A stretch of DNA of 10,184 nucleotides from an uncultured Coriobacteriaceae bacterium (GCA_900555105.1 USJP01000026.1:1-10184), one strand, 5' to 3'. Shown: positions 1 to 7,222, counted from the first letter of the stretch. A program made the numbers and translations. Notes: generated from the letters alone by a model not told the origin.

Positions 1-1
1 G

Positions 2-70
2 CATGGGTGCCTCCTCATCACTGACTATAAGAAACTCAAGCAAGTCGCCGGCGACCTCGTGGGACGATAA
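2..70 (+). CDS. C-terminal end of an unidentified protein (partial)
   Basis: An open frame enters from the left edge of the window and ends at TAA 68-70. The 22 visible residues end in KKLKQVAGDLVGR, a lysine-rich, plausibly helical tail. This is too short to assign a family. I prefer this frame because its residue mix looks protein-like and it ends just before the promoter-like sequence of the next gene. An alternative ATG at position 3 in another frame gives only a serine-rich 31-residue peptide and has no visible ribosome binding site. Confidence 0.45.
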   Translation, partial: HGCLLITDYKKLKQVAGDLVGR

Positions 71-89
71 GGCGAATATGGGGTATGCT
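61..89 (+). promoter_or_regulatory. Possible promoter of the FKBP isomerase gene
   Basis: TATGCT at 84-89 matches four of six bases of the sigma-70 type -10 box. A poor -35 candidate, GGGACG, lies 17 bases upstream at 61-66. Transcription would start near 96 and leave a leader of about 50 bases. The same TATGCT hexamer occurs upstream of the transporter and LysR 2 genes. This is inferred from spacing and similarity only. Confidence 0.28.
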
Positions 90-148
90 TGCTAGGTTTT
101 GTCCAGAGCTGGGCTGCAGTGGGCGGCTCGGCAGATGAGGGGAGACCC

Positions 149-541
149 ATGAGCAACAAGGGCAAGAAGGTCAAGGTTCACTACACTGGCACGCTTGACG
201 ACGGCACAAAGTTCGACAGCTCGCGCGACCGCAACGAGCCCATCGAGTTCACGTGCATGGCCGGCCAGATGATTCCCGGTTTCGACAAGGCCGTCGAGGA
301 CATGCAGGTCGGCGAGGTGCGCGATGTGCATCTCGAGCCCAAGGACGCTTACGGCGAGTCCAACCCTGCCATGATGATGCATGCCAAGGTGGGCCAGAAG
401 CTCTATGTCTTCATGGGCAACCGTCCTGTGCCTGTGACGATCAAGTCCGCTGAGAACGGCGAGGTCGTGCTCGACGCCAACCATGAGCTGGCTGGCCAGG
501 CGCTCAACTTCAACATCGAGCTCGTTGAGGTCGAGGACTAA
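149..541 (+). CDS. SlyD-like FKBP-type peptidyl-prolyl cis-trans isomerase
   Basis: This is a 130-residue cytoplasmic FKBP-type isomerase, which catalyses cis-trans isomerisation of X-Pro bonds and in the SlyD group also acts as a folding chaperone. Residues 7-70 hold the first part of the FKBP fold, with VKVHYTGTLDDGTKFDSS at 8-25 (Tyr12, Phe22, Asp23) and MIPGFDKAV at 41-49. KDAYGE at 65-70 leads into an insert-in-flap domain at about 71-112. The fold closes with NHELAGQALNFNIELVEV at 111-128, a pattern very typical of SlyD. The insert looks a little shorter than in E. coli SlyD, and the His/Cys-rich metal-binding tail is absent: the protein ends EVED. I chose the ATG at 149 because GAGGGGAG stands just upstream. 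A longer frame from 89 would add 20 residues unlike the family. No signal peptide is seen. The gene appears to be a single-gene transcription unit ended by a terminator. Confidence 0.93.
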   Translation: MSNKGKKVKVHYTGTLDDGTKFDSSRDRNEPIEFTCMAGQMIPGFDKAVEDMQVGEVRDVHLEPKDAYGESNPAMMMHAKVGQKLYVFMGNRPVPVTIKSAENGEVVLDANHELAGQALNFNIELVEVED

Positions 542-565
542 AACAAGCTGGTAGATTGTGCTGCC

Positions 566-610
566 AAGAGCCGGTCCACGTGCGATAAGGCGCGGGCCGG
601 CTCTTTTGTT
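566..610 (+). terminator. Rho-independent terminator of the FKBP gene
   Basis: The arms AAGAGCCGGTCC (566-577) and GGGCCGGCTCTT (594-605) pair over 12 bp with one G-U pair. The loop is 16 bases and a TTTTGTTT tract follows. It starts 25 bases after the isomerase stop codon. Confidence 0.9.
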
Positions 611-788
611 TGTGCTTGCACGCTGTGACGGGCTCTTGCCTGGTGCATGGCGGCGTATGGTGCCCGCCCGGGCGAAATGATGGTCAGTTGGGGTGACTGA
701 GCGCCGGCGGGCCTTCAATACCGAAAGGCCATGTGCGCAATCGGCGGTCCGTCGAGGCAAAGCGGGCTGGTGGACTTGCGGAGAAAAA

Positions 789-826
789 GTATCCTGTCGC
801 TTACAAATAGGTAACCGTATGATACT
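789..826 (+). promoter_or_regulatory. Possible promoter and operator of the YbaN-family gene
   Basis: TATGAT at 818-823 matches five of six bases of a -10 box and lies about 50 bases before the chosen start. No convincing -35 box is present. The element sits in symmetric sequence: AGTATC (789-794) mirrors GATACT (821-826), and inside it TTAC (801-804) mirrors GTAA (811-814). The symmetry could be a repressor site. No bound protein can be named. Confidence 0.3.
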
Positions 827-870
827 CTTGCTTCTGGATTGTTATGACCGACTTACTTACGGAGGCCTCC

Positions 871-1311
871 ATGCAAGCCGAGACTGCCGATATGAGCCTT
901 GACACCGTGGCCCCCAAGCGCAGGCGCCTGACGCAGATTCCCATCGTGCGGCATCTCCTTGTCGTGCTCGGCTTTTTCTTTGCTGCCCTTGGAGGTATTG
1001 GCGTCGTTTTGCCCATCTTGCCCACAACGCCGTTCCTCCTGCTTGCGGCTGCATGCTTCGCCAACGGGTCTGAGCGCTTTCATAGCTGGTTCTGCTCCAC
1101 GAAACTTTATAAGAACCATCTTGAGTCGTTCGTGCGGCATCGCAGCATGCCTATGAAGACCAAGCTCTGCATTTGCATTCCCGTTTCCACCATGCTCATC
1201 GTTCTTGCCGTCGTGACGCCCGTGCTGCCCATGCGCATCTTCCTTGCGGTGCTCATCGCGGTGAAGTGGTGGTGCTTCATGGTTTGGATCAAGACTGAGC
1301 CTGCGGCTTAG
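871..1311 (+). CDS. YbaN-family (DUF454) small inner-membrane protein
   Basis: This 146-residue protein belongs to the YbaN/DUF454 family of small integral membrane proteins, whose biochemical role is not established. The family signature is clear: GGIGVVLPILPTTPFLLLAA at 41-60, followed by a Cys-Phe and SERFHSWF at 67-74. Hydrophobic segments lie at about 27-60 (probably a pair of helices around the LPTTP turn), 98-118 and 119-140. The N-terminus is short and carries a basic cluster, KRRR, at 16-19, consistent with a cytoplasmic end. I chose the ATG at 871 because GGAGG at 861-865 is well placed. The in-frame ATG at 844 would add nine residues and has no ribosome binding site. The gene stands alone between the FKBP terminator and the transporter. 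Family membership is well supported, but function is unknown. Confidence 0.88.
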   Translation: MQAETADMSLDTVAPKRRRLTQIPIVRHLLVVLGFFFAALGGIGVVLPILPTTPFLLLAAACFANGSERFHSWFCSTKLYKNHLESFVRHRSMPMKTKLCICIPVSTMLIVLAVVTPVLPMRIFLAVLIAVKWWCFMVWIKTEPAA

Positions 1312-1378
1312 GGGCTGGGGCGCGCGCTTCTCGTCATTTTCGTTTTCGGGGGGTCTTCGGGTCTTTCGTGATGCGGCG

Positions 1379-1387
1379 TGCTATGCT
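1379..1387 (+). promoter_or_regulatory. Possible extended -10 promoter of the transporter gene
   Basis: TGCTATGCT at 1379-1387 has the form of an extended -10 element (TGn before a -10-like hexamer), 53 bases before the start codon. No -35 box is recognisable, as is allowed for extended -10 promoters. No terminator is visible between the YbaN-family gene and this point, so read-through is also possible. Confidence 0.3.
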
Positions 1388-1439
1388 TCATCCCTTGCAC
1401 CTGCTTGTTCTGGTTTGACCCCTCGGAGGAGCCCGCCCC

Positions 1440-2369
1440 ATGTCTGCACGCTTTTCTCTCGACAGCCTGCCTACGTCTGTCTATAAGATTCTCATTGTCA
1501 TAGCTACGGCCATCTGGGGCGTTTCGTTTGTCTTTATGAAGGACGTGGTGAGCGTCCTGCCGCCTGCGTGGCTGCTGGGCATTAGGTTTACGTGCGCGGG
1601 CATCATCTTGTTGCTGATCCTGCGCAAACGTGTGGCCGCCGGCTTCAACCTGCGCTTTTTGGGGATGGGCGTTTTGCTTGGCGTGCTCGATTTCAGCGCC
1701 TTCCTTACGCAGACGATTGGCCTGCAGTACACCACTCCGGGTATTAACGCATTCCTTACGGCAACCTATTGCGTGATCGTACCGTTTATCTGGTGGCTTG
1801 TGGCGCGCCGCCGTCCCACGGTATGCAATATCGGCGCCGCGTTGCTTGCGGTGGGCGGTATTTGGCTCGTGTCGGTGAGTTCGTCGGGCGAGGGCCTTAC
1901 CATGGGCTTCGGTGAGGCGATGACGCTGGTGGGTGCCTTCGCCTTTGCGGCTCACATTGTCGCCGTGTCCAAGTGCGCCCAGTATGCTGACGCCCTCGCG
2001 CTCACTGCGATGCAGTTCATCTCCGAAGGCCTGCTCGGATTTGTGAGCGGTGCCCTCACGGCGCCCGCGCCCGAGCTTTCGGTTTTCACGCCGAACATCA
2101 TCGCCCAGATGGCGTTTCTCATTCTGCTTGCCTCGGTCTTTTGCTTCGGCGCGCAGAACCTGGCGCTTGCTCACGTGCCTCCGGCGCAGGCATCGCTGCT
2201 GCTGAGCCTTGAGTCGGTCTTCGGCGTGCTGTTCTCTGTCATCATGACCGGCGAGCAGGTGACCCCGAGGCTCCTTCTTGGCTTCGTCCTCATCTTCGCC
2301 GCCATCACGGTGAGCGAGGTGCTTCCTATCAAGAAGAAGGAAGTGCCTGGCGAGGCTGCGGGGGAGTAG
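1440..2369 (+). CDS. EamA-family (drug/metabolite transporter superfamily) permease
   Basis: A 309-residue integral membrane protein with two tandem EamA domains, at about residues 17-145 and 158-292, predicted to give ten transmembrane helices. Domain 1 opens with the typical IATAIWGVSFVFMKD (21-35). Domain 2 carries the family's hallmark LESVFGVLFSVIMTGEQVT (257-275) and the last helix GFVLIFAAITVSEVL. It ends in a charged tail, IKKKEVPGEAAGE. Family members export or import metabolites, amino acids or drugs by secondary transport. The substrate cannot be inferred here. The start ATG is preceded by GGAGGA at 1425-1430, nine bases away. Length is normal for the family. The gene has no obvious partner. 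What follows it is unusual: an open stretch resembling a flavoprotein C-terminus begins at its stop codon. Confidence 0.93.
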   Translation: MSARFSLDSLPTSVYKILIVIATAIWGVSFVFMKDVVSVLPPAWLLGIRFTCAGIILLLILRKRVAAGFNLRFLGMGVLLGVLDFSAFLTQTIGLQYTTPGINAFLTATYCVIVPFIWWLVARRRPTVCNIGAALLAVGGIWLVSVSSSGEGLTMGFGEAMTLVGAFAFAAHIVAVSKCAQYADALALTAMQFISEGLLGFVSGALTAPAPELSVFTPNIIAQMAFLILLASVFCFGAQNLALAHVPPAQASLLLSLESVFGVLFSVIMTGEQVTPRLLLGFVLIFAAITVSEVLPIKKKEVPGEAAGE

Positions 2370-2380
2370 GGGCGGACGAG

Positions 2381-2461
2381 GGGGCCTCTTGCTTGCAGGG
2401 CGCGTTCGCTCTTGGCTACATCGCTGGTCAGGACGCCGCTCAGCAGGAGCCCCGGGAGTAA
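2381..2461 (+). pseudogene. Remnant of an FAD_binding_2 flavoprotein C-terminus
   Basis: An open frame ending at TAA 2459-2461 encodes GASCLQGAFALGYIAGQDAA followed by QQEPRE. The pattern (hydrophobic)-x-x-A-x-x-x-G-x-[IL]-A-G-x-x-A-A matches the last helix of FAD_binding_2 flavoproteins. It also matches both flavoproteins in this window: AGIAAAEVAAER follows GR-L in flavoprotein 1, and ALVYGKLAGIGAA ends flavoprotein 2. There is no start codon with a ribosome binding site, and the frame runs upstream into the transporter gene in a shadow reading. A strong terminator follows 45 bases after the stop, as expected for a real gene end. My reading is that an internal deletion removed nearly all of a flavoprotein gene. 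A chance resemblance is possible because the match is only about 20 residues long. Confidence 0.42.
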
Positions 2462-2505
2462 AACTAAGGCTCAAGTAGAGAGTTGCGGTAGATAGAGGTA
2501 GGGAT

Positions 2506-2543
2506 AAAGCCCTCGGTGTCGCAAGATGACGCCGGGGGCTTTT
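2506..2543 (+). terminator. Strong stem-loop terminator
   Basis: AAAGCCCTCGGTGTC (2506-2520) pairs with GACGCCGGGGGCTTT (2528-2542) over 15 bp including two G-U pairs. The loop is seven bases and the 3' arm ends in a short TTTT. It closes the transporter/remnant unit. It may also help to end minus-strand transcripts of the LuxR-type gene, although the T tract on that side is poor. Confidence 0.85.
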
Positions 2544-2615
2544 GGTGTGGGTGGGGGCGTGTTGTGGAGAGGAGGCGACATAGTCCCTGTGACTGCAGCT
2601 CTGCAGGGCTTTAAA

Positions 2616-4155
2616 CTACTCGTTGCTTGTCATCCCGGTGGGCGGAACGGTGCTATAGGCGAGCTCTAGCAGCTCCTGTCTCGAGTGCACCTCAAGCTTG
2701 CGGTAAATGCGCCGCATATGCGTCTTGGCGGTATTCTCTGAAATGGAAAGGCGTTCCGCAATTGTCGGCGCTGTGAGGCCAAGTAGGACGCATTTGAGAA
2801 TTTCTGTTTCGCGCTCAGTAAGTTGGGGGTGTTGTGCGGCGACGGCTTGTGCGCGGCAAGCGGCAATCCGCTCTTCATCGACTTGATCACCTTCAAGACG
2901 GATAGTGAGGGGGCCTTCCTGCGATGTGCGCATAACGATATTTGAGATGATAAGCAGGACATACAAAATGACGGCTGTTGCCAAGGCAAAGCTGGTCGCA
3001 TCGCACGCAATCAAGTTCTGTACAAATGCTGCCACTTACTATGCTGAGCATCACGACGAGGGACGAGGAACAAAGTACGAGGTGCGCGGGCTTAATTAGT
3101 TGCGGCCACCGAGCGACTTGCATCAAGCCTGCCACCAGATAGGCGTAGACGAATGCGAAAAGTCGTCCTGCTGCTGCAAATGAATCGGCCAGCAGCAGTG
3201 CGCCTGGGGCTGTAGGGGCAAAGACCACGATGAGCATGGAAGCTCCGAATAGTGTGGTGATAACCAGGGGGCAGGCAGCAGTGAGGTGCTTGCGCGTTAG
3301 GGCGACGGATGCAACGAAGATCAAGCACTTCACAATCATGATTTCTAGATTGAAGTTCAGCAGCTCGTCGCTGTGAAACGAATTGAACTTAAACCCGGTG
3401 ATATTGGTGTACAGAATGGCAAAGAAAAACGTCACAAGACAGACGATGAAAGCGTGCTGAGCCTTGCGTTTAGCAAGAGCGTTTACAACGTTTGCCTGCT
3501 TTTCGGTCTTCTCCCATGATTCGGGAAGATGGGTCATGAGTTTCCCGACGCACAGAGCAAAGGCGACGGGAAGCATGCAGAGCACGCCGAGGACGGCTGT
3601 TTTGGGAATCAGGTTGGCAAGAAGGGCGCCAGCAAGTTGGCATGCCGCTGCAACGAGTAGTGCAGGGGCTATTATGTCGCCCGGAAAGGTTTGCCACAGG
3701 GCGTCAATGAGAGATACTGCACCGAATGCAAAGCCGACGCCGGCAAGTGCGCCTCCGGCAAGGATACATGTGGCATGTGCAGGAAAGAACAGCGTGACAA
3801 TTGATCCTGTGCACATGCAAATGCAGGCGATTATGAGCAACAGCTGCCAGGCGGGGCGCGTCTGTTCCCCTGCTTTTTCTGTGCGGTGCCGCTGGGCAGT
3901 TCTTGTCTGTAGCAAGTTGCGGATGCAACAAATTGCCGATGTTGCCATCAGGGTTGCAATAAACACGAGCCAGCCTACGTCTGTTCTTTCATTGCCCAGG
4001 ATGGTTGCTGAAAGTTCTGGGGCCGCGGGCATGACGGAGCGAAAGAGAAGCTGTTGCCAAAATAGAAGCAACCCGGTGGCGCATCCGGCTGCAACTGTGA
4101 TGCGATGATTGCCGTGGTTGCGCTGGCGAGTTGACAATTGTGTTGCTGTACCCAT
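2616..4155 (-). pseudogene. LuxR-type regulator with multi-pass membrane domain, frameshifted
   Basis: Two minus-strand frames together make one regulator of 512 residues. The first, starting at 4155, encodes many hydrophobic segments between about residues 20 and 373, a membrane sensor domain with roughly 12 predicted helices. The second, 3035-2616, finishes the last helix (ILYVLLIISNIVM) and ends in a LuxR-type HTH at about 445-500: LTERETEILKCVLLGL, then SENTAKTHMRRIYRKL. Removing one A at 3036/3037 joins them as LSIV-VAAFVQNL. Without that correction the first frame runs on to 2893 as unrelated sequence and lacks the DNA-binding domain. I chose the ATG at 4155 because AGGGA lies four bases upstream; the ATG at 4227 has no such site. 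Membrane LuxR regulators next to reductase genes are common in Eggerthellaceae. This one is divergent from flavoprotein 1, which it probably controls. It could be genuinely broken or reflect a base-calling error. Confidence 0.85.
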
Positions 4156-4188
4156 CGTTTCCCTGCAATCGAAGACGTACTCAAACGG

Positions 4189-4204
4189 GGGTGATTTGTC
4201 ACCC
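4189..4204. promoter_or_regulatory. Perfect inverted repeat between LuxR-type gene and flavoprotein 1
   Basis: GGGTGA-TTTG-TCACCC is a perfect 16-base dyad, 34 bases upstream of the LuxR-type start and 140 bases upstream of the flavoprotein start. Its size, symmetry and place in a divergent promoter region suit an operator for the LuxR-type protein, which would bind as a dimer. The binding is inferred and no family consensus was used. No convincing -10/-35 pair was found for either gene in this interval. Confidence 0.4.
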
Positions 4205-4343
4205 GCTGCTGTAATCACGTCCGCCATGGTACATGAACCAGGCGGTGAATTTCTATGGTAGAAGCGTCATTGGGCGAAGTGCTCTGCATTCGATGCTTTG
4301 CGGCGCATGGGCCCACCATGGGGTTCACACGAAGGGATATGCC

Positions 4344-6065
4344 ATGAGTACTGATATGAATCGTCGTTCGTTTGTTATGGCAGGTGCTTGCGCGGGTGCC
4401 GCTGCGGCTATGGCTGGCACAGTGAGTGTTGCCCTGGCAGATACCGCCGCTGCTACGGCGTCCGATATGGTGGAAGATGGCCTTGTCCTTTCGGCTCCGC
4501 TTGAGGAGGAGCGTGCCTTCAAGTCTATTGAGGTCGTTGATGGCGGCGAGGAGGCTTCCTATGATGTTGTTGTCGTGGGTGGCGGTACCTCAGGCATCTG
4601 CGCGGCCCTCGCGGCGGCACAGGGCGGCGCAAAGACGGTTATTGTTGAAAAGACTGGCATGACGGGCGGTATGGGCAACCTGTCTAGGATGATTGCCGGC
4701 GCTCAGTCCAAGCTCCAGCAGGAAGCCGGTCGTGACATCCAAGTCAATGATCTGTATGCCGTCATGCGCGATCATTTCCTCTACACGAACAACCTCGCGC
4801 TTGTCCGTCGTGTTCTTGACGCTTCCGGCGAGAACATTGACTGGCTGGCAGAAAACGGCCTGGCACTTATGTGCGAGCCCGAAGAGCTTAACCTGCAGCC
4901 AGGTCTGCCTCGCGTTCAGGAAAAGTGCGCGCACATGATGCAGGGCTCTTCGCGCGATGAAGCCGAACCCAACGATGCGACGGAGGGTAATCTCAAGGGC
5001 CTGTATAACACCTACATTGAAGATTACGCCGGCGAGCTCATGCTTGAGACGCGTGCTGTCAAGCTGCTGCCCGGCGAAGATGGGCTGAGCATCGAGGGCG
5101 TTGTCTGCCAGACGGCTGATGGCGGCCAGCTGACCCTTAAGGCAAAGGCTGTTGTGCTCGCTGCCGGCTCGTGGGATGGCAATACCGCCTACCTGCGCAA
5201 TGTCCTTGCGAGCGTCGACAACTTTATCTTGAGCTCCGGCGGCGCAACGTACCAGTCGGGCGACGGTGTGTATCTGGCCGAGCAGGTGGGTGGTCACCGT
5301 TGGATTAATACACCCGTGTGGCATCAGGTGTACTATGCCAACCCCGATGGCACGGTCAACTGGGATTGGACCAATGCCGAGGACCAGGCTTCGTTGCGTT
5401 ATAACGCCGACCTGGTGTGGGTGAACGCCGAGGGCGTGCGTTATGTGGATGAGGGAGTGTCCGGCGCCTTTGCCCAGCGCGGAAGTGCGGCTTTCTGCCA
5501 GGGCGGGTTCATGTGGCTTGTTTTTGACCGTGCAGCCCTTGAGGATATCGAGGCCAATGGCACTTCGGCAGCCATTCCGTCCATCAACACCATGGAGCCT
5601 GGCAGCGGTGTTCTTAAGCGCGTGGAGGATGCCGTGGAGGCAGGCAGTGCCCTTGCGGCGGACACGCTCGAAGAGCTTGCAGAGAAGGCGGGCTTCGATG
5701 CCGCGTCATTTGCGGACAGCATTTCGACCTACAATGACGCGGTTGAGCAAGGCGAGGACAAGCTCTTCCTCAAGGACCCGGCGCACCTTGTGTATCCCAT
5801 TGCAACGGCGCCCTTCTATGCCGTGCGTCTTGCATGTAACAATGAGGGTGGTTCGCTTGCCGGTGTTCGTGTCAACCAGGACCTCAAGGTGTGTCGCAAG
5901 GACAACGGCAAGGCGTTTGCCAACCTGTTTGCAGTTGGGCAGAACTCCTCTGGCTTCTTCGGGTACGGTTCCTACGTGGACATCATGGGCATGACCATGG
6001 GCTATGCAACCGGCTCGGGCCGTCTGGCGGGTATCGCAGCTGCCGAAGTGGCTGCTGAACGCTAA
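4344..6065 (+). CDS. Tat-exported FAD_binding_2 flavoprotein 1 (probable periplasmic reductase)
   Basis: A 573-residue flavoprotein of the fumarate/urocanate reductase-like FAD_binding_2 family. Residues 6-32 form a Tat signal: NRRSFVM, a hydrophobic Ala/Gly stretch and VALA before Asp33, so export as a folded FAD protein is likely. The FAD-binding motif VVVGGGTSGICAAL is at 76-89 with an acidic Glu102 after the second strand. The C-terminal FAD part runs from NLFAVGQNSSGFFGYGS (527-543) to the end. Catalytic positions differ from fumarate reductases: at RYVDE (366-370) the position eight after Arg366, normally the proton-donor Arg, is Gly374, and the usual HHTxGG region reads NNEGGS (499-504). 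The substrate is therefore probably not fumarate. There is no CXXCH and no FMN-binding domain. I chose the ATG at 4344 because GAAGGGA at 4331-4337 fits; the frame from 4233 would bury the Tat signal. It is divergent from the membrane LuxR-type gene. It could also act as a dehydrogenase or isomerase. Confidence 0.88.
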   Translation: MSTDMNRRSFVMAGACAGAAAAMAGTVSVALADTAAATASDMVEDGLVLSAPLEEERAFKSIEVVDGGEEASYDVVVVGGGTSGICAALAAAQGGAKTVIVEKTGMTGGMGNLSRMIAGAQSKLQQEAGRDIQVNDLYAVMRDHFLYTNNLALVRRVLDASGENIDWLAENGLALMCEPEELNLQPGLPRVQEKCAHMMQGSSRDEAEPNDATEGNLKGLYNTYIEDYAGELMLETRAVKLLPGEDGLSIEGVVCQTADGGQLTLKAKAVVLAAGSWDGNTAYLRNVLASVDNFILSSGGATYQSGDGVYLAEQVGGHRWINTPVWHQVYYANPDGTVNWDWTNAEDQASLRYNADLVWVNAEGVRYVDEGVSGAFAQRGSAAFCQGGFMWLVFDRAALEDIEANGTSAAIPSINTMEPGSGVLKRVEDAVEAGSALAADTLEELAEKAGFDAASFADSISTYNDAVEQGEDKLFLKDPAHLVYPIATAPFYAVRLACNNEGGSLAGVRVNQDLKVCRKDNGKAFANLFAVGQNSSGFFGYGSYVDIMGMTMGYATGSGRLAGIAAAEVAAER

Positions 6066-6120
6066 GTTATTAAAAGCTCCCGGGTCTCGGCGCGTTTGCG
6101 TTCGAAAGGCCCGGGAGCTT
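6066..6120. terminator. Stem-loop terminator shared by convergent flavoprotein 1 and LysR 1
   Basis: AAGCTCCCGGG (6074-6084) and CCCGGGAGCTT (6110-6120) pair perfectly over 11 bp and can extend inward by a G-U and a C-G pair. The loop is about 21 bases. On the minus strand the stem is followed by TTTTAATAA, so it best serves LysR 1. On the plus strand the trailing sequence is only weakly T-rich, but the stem lies eight bases after the flavoprotein 1 stop. Confidence 0.78.
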
Positions 6121-6192
6121 CGACTTTGATGGGAGCGGGGCTTTTGAGGGGCAGCGTTATGGCGCTAATTATGGCGAGCCACAAACCAGCGA

Positions 6193-7143
6193 TTAGTTAA
6201 GCGGCCTCGCACGTTTCCTCACGGCATCAAGAAACGCCAGAAGAGCGGGATTGGTGTCCCCCAGTCGATACAGGATGTATCGCGTGGTGATGATGGGCTC
6301 ACTGCATGGGATAAGGGCGAGATTCGGATTCTGGAGGTAATAGGCCTCCGGTGTGGATGCGGCGCTTTCCACGACAATAAAAACCTCGTTTGCCCCCAGT
6401 CTCATAAGACCGAGGTTTTCAACCCCTTCAAGTTCATGCGGCCGGGATTTCATCGTGAAGCCACGCGCCTCGAAAAGTTTGGCAATATCTGGCTGGCATC
6501 TGCCGAATTCAGGGTTGAGGGGAAAGACAAAGCCACAATCGGCAAGGTCGGACAGCCTAAGGCTCGGTTTCTGAGCGAGAGGATTGCTCTTCGGCAGGGC
6601 GAAGAAAATGCGCTCTTGGCAGCCCGGAAGTTCGCATATGCCAAATCCATCCGATTCGCCGACGGGGCAAACTGCCTGTTGATCGGTGGTGCAAACAACG
6701 ATTCCCGCATCCACTGTTCCACGCAATACTGCCTCGCCCATTGTGTCGCCGGGGTGAAGCGATTCCCTCACCACGCTGAAACCAGGATGTAGACGTTGCA
6801 CCTCGTCAACAACGTCCGCAAGAAAGGCCTGGACAAGAGGGGATTTGCGATAGCGCTCGATAACGAGCGTCGCCTGGGGCCCGTTGCCGATTGAGCGCAT
6901 GCGGCGGGCAAGATTGTCTTCAAGTGCCAGCAATTCGGAGGCGCTGCCCAAGAGCTCGCTGCCGCCGTATGTGAGTCTCAGGGAACTCGCGTTGCGGTCA
7001 ACTAGGGGGCATCCCAACTGATGCTCGAGCTCGGCTATATGTCGGCTCAGCGTGGGCTGTGAAATATTGAGCGCCCGTGCAGCGGCGGTAAAATTGAGAT
7101 AGCCAGCAAACGTAACAAATTCCCGCAGATATCCGGTATCCAT
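6193..7143 (-). CDS. LysR-family transcriptional regulator (LysR 1)
   Basis: A 316-residue LysR-type regulator with the normal length and layout. The N-terminal winged HTH at about 3-60 reads LREFVTFAGYLNFTAAARAL, then NISQPTLSRHIAELEHQLG. A linker helix follows at about 60-88. The periplasmic-binding-protein-like effector domain runs from 91 to 312, with TLVIERYRKSPLVQAFLADV (93-112) and GTVDAGIVVC (142-151). Such proteins bind as tetramers and respond to a small ligand. The ATG at 7143 gives the canonical family N-terminus. AAGGGGG lies upstream but 12 bases away, which is long. A TTG at 7191 in frame has no ribosome binding site and adds 16 residues, so I reject it. The gene is divergent from flavoprotein 2, so by the usual LysR logic it likely controls that gene and itself. 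It converges with flavoprotein 1. The ligand is unknown. Confidence 0.92.
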   Translation of the reverse strand: MDTGYLREFVTFAGYLNFTAAARALNISQPTLSRHIAELEHQLGCPLVDRNASSLRLTYGGSELLGSASELLALEDNLARRMRSIGNGPQATLVIERYRKSPLVQAFLADVVDEVQRLHPGFSVVRESLHPGDTMGEAVLRGTVDAGIVVCTTDQQAVCPVGESDGFGICELPGCQERIFFALPKSNPLAQKPSLRLSDLADCGFVFPLNPEFGRCQPDIAKLFEARGFTMKSRPHELEGVENLGLMRLGANEVFIVVESAASTPEAYYLQNPNLALIPCSEPIITTRYILYRLGDTNPALLAFLDAVRKRARPLN

Positions 7144-7186
7144 CCTGTCTTGCAGCCCCCTTGGCTCCGTTGTCAGGGCGAATGAT

Positions 7187-7222
7187 AACAAATTGCTTGT
7201 TGCTTGCTATGCGTAATATGAA
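7187..7222. promoter_or_regulatory. Inverted repeat and possible promoter between LysR 1 and flavoprotein 2
   Basis: AACAA-ATTGC-TTGTT at 7187-7201 is a perfect 15-base interrupted dyad, the size of a LysR box, 44 bases upstream of LysR 1. Just downstream, TAATAT (7214-7219) and TATGAA (7217-7222) are -10-like, with TTGCTT (7193-7198) as a possible -35 box overlapping the dyad. Transcription towards flavoprotein 2 from here would carry a leader of about 150 bases. It lacks the textbook T-N11-A form, so binding by LysR 1 is an inference. Confidence 0.35.

Noticed and set aside
691..730. TPP-riboswitch-like GGGGTGACTGAG and a GGCCTT/AAGGCC hairpin upstream of the YbaN-family gene
   Set aside because: The second conserved half of a TPP riboswitch is absent and the downstream gene has no thiamine link; only a 6-bp hairpin remains.
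92..760. 222-residue minus-strand open frame across the FKBP gene
   Set aside because: It lies opposite a clear FKBP gene, crosses its terminator and has no family features; such mirror frames are common in GC-rich coding DNA.
1308..2474. 388-residue minus-strand open frame opposite the transporter
   Set aside because: The product is an Arg/His/Glu-rich low-complexity protein without domains, and the opposite strand encodes a textbook EamA transporter.
2893..3042. Programmed ribosomal frameshifting in the LuxR-type gene, or reinitiation at the GTG at 3035
   Set aside because: No slippery run, stimulator or ribosome binding site is visible; an indel is the simpler explanation.
3464..4108. 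214-residue plus-strand open frame opposite the LuxR-type gene
   Set aside because: Its Cys/Arg/Ala-rich composition and lack of any domain mark it as the complement of membrane-helix codons.
4233..4343. Upstream start giving a 37-residue longer flavoprotein 1
   Set aside because: It would place the Tat signal internally and has no ribosome binding site; 4344 has GAAGGGA at good spacing.
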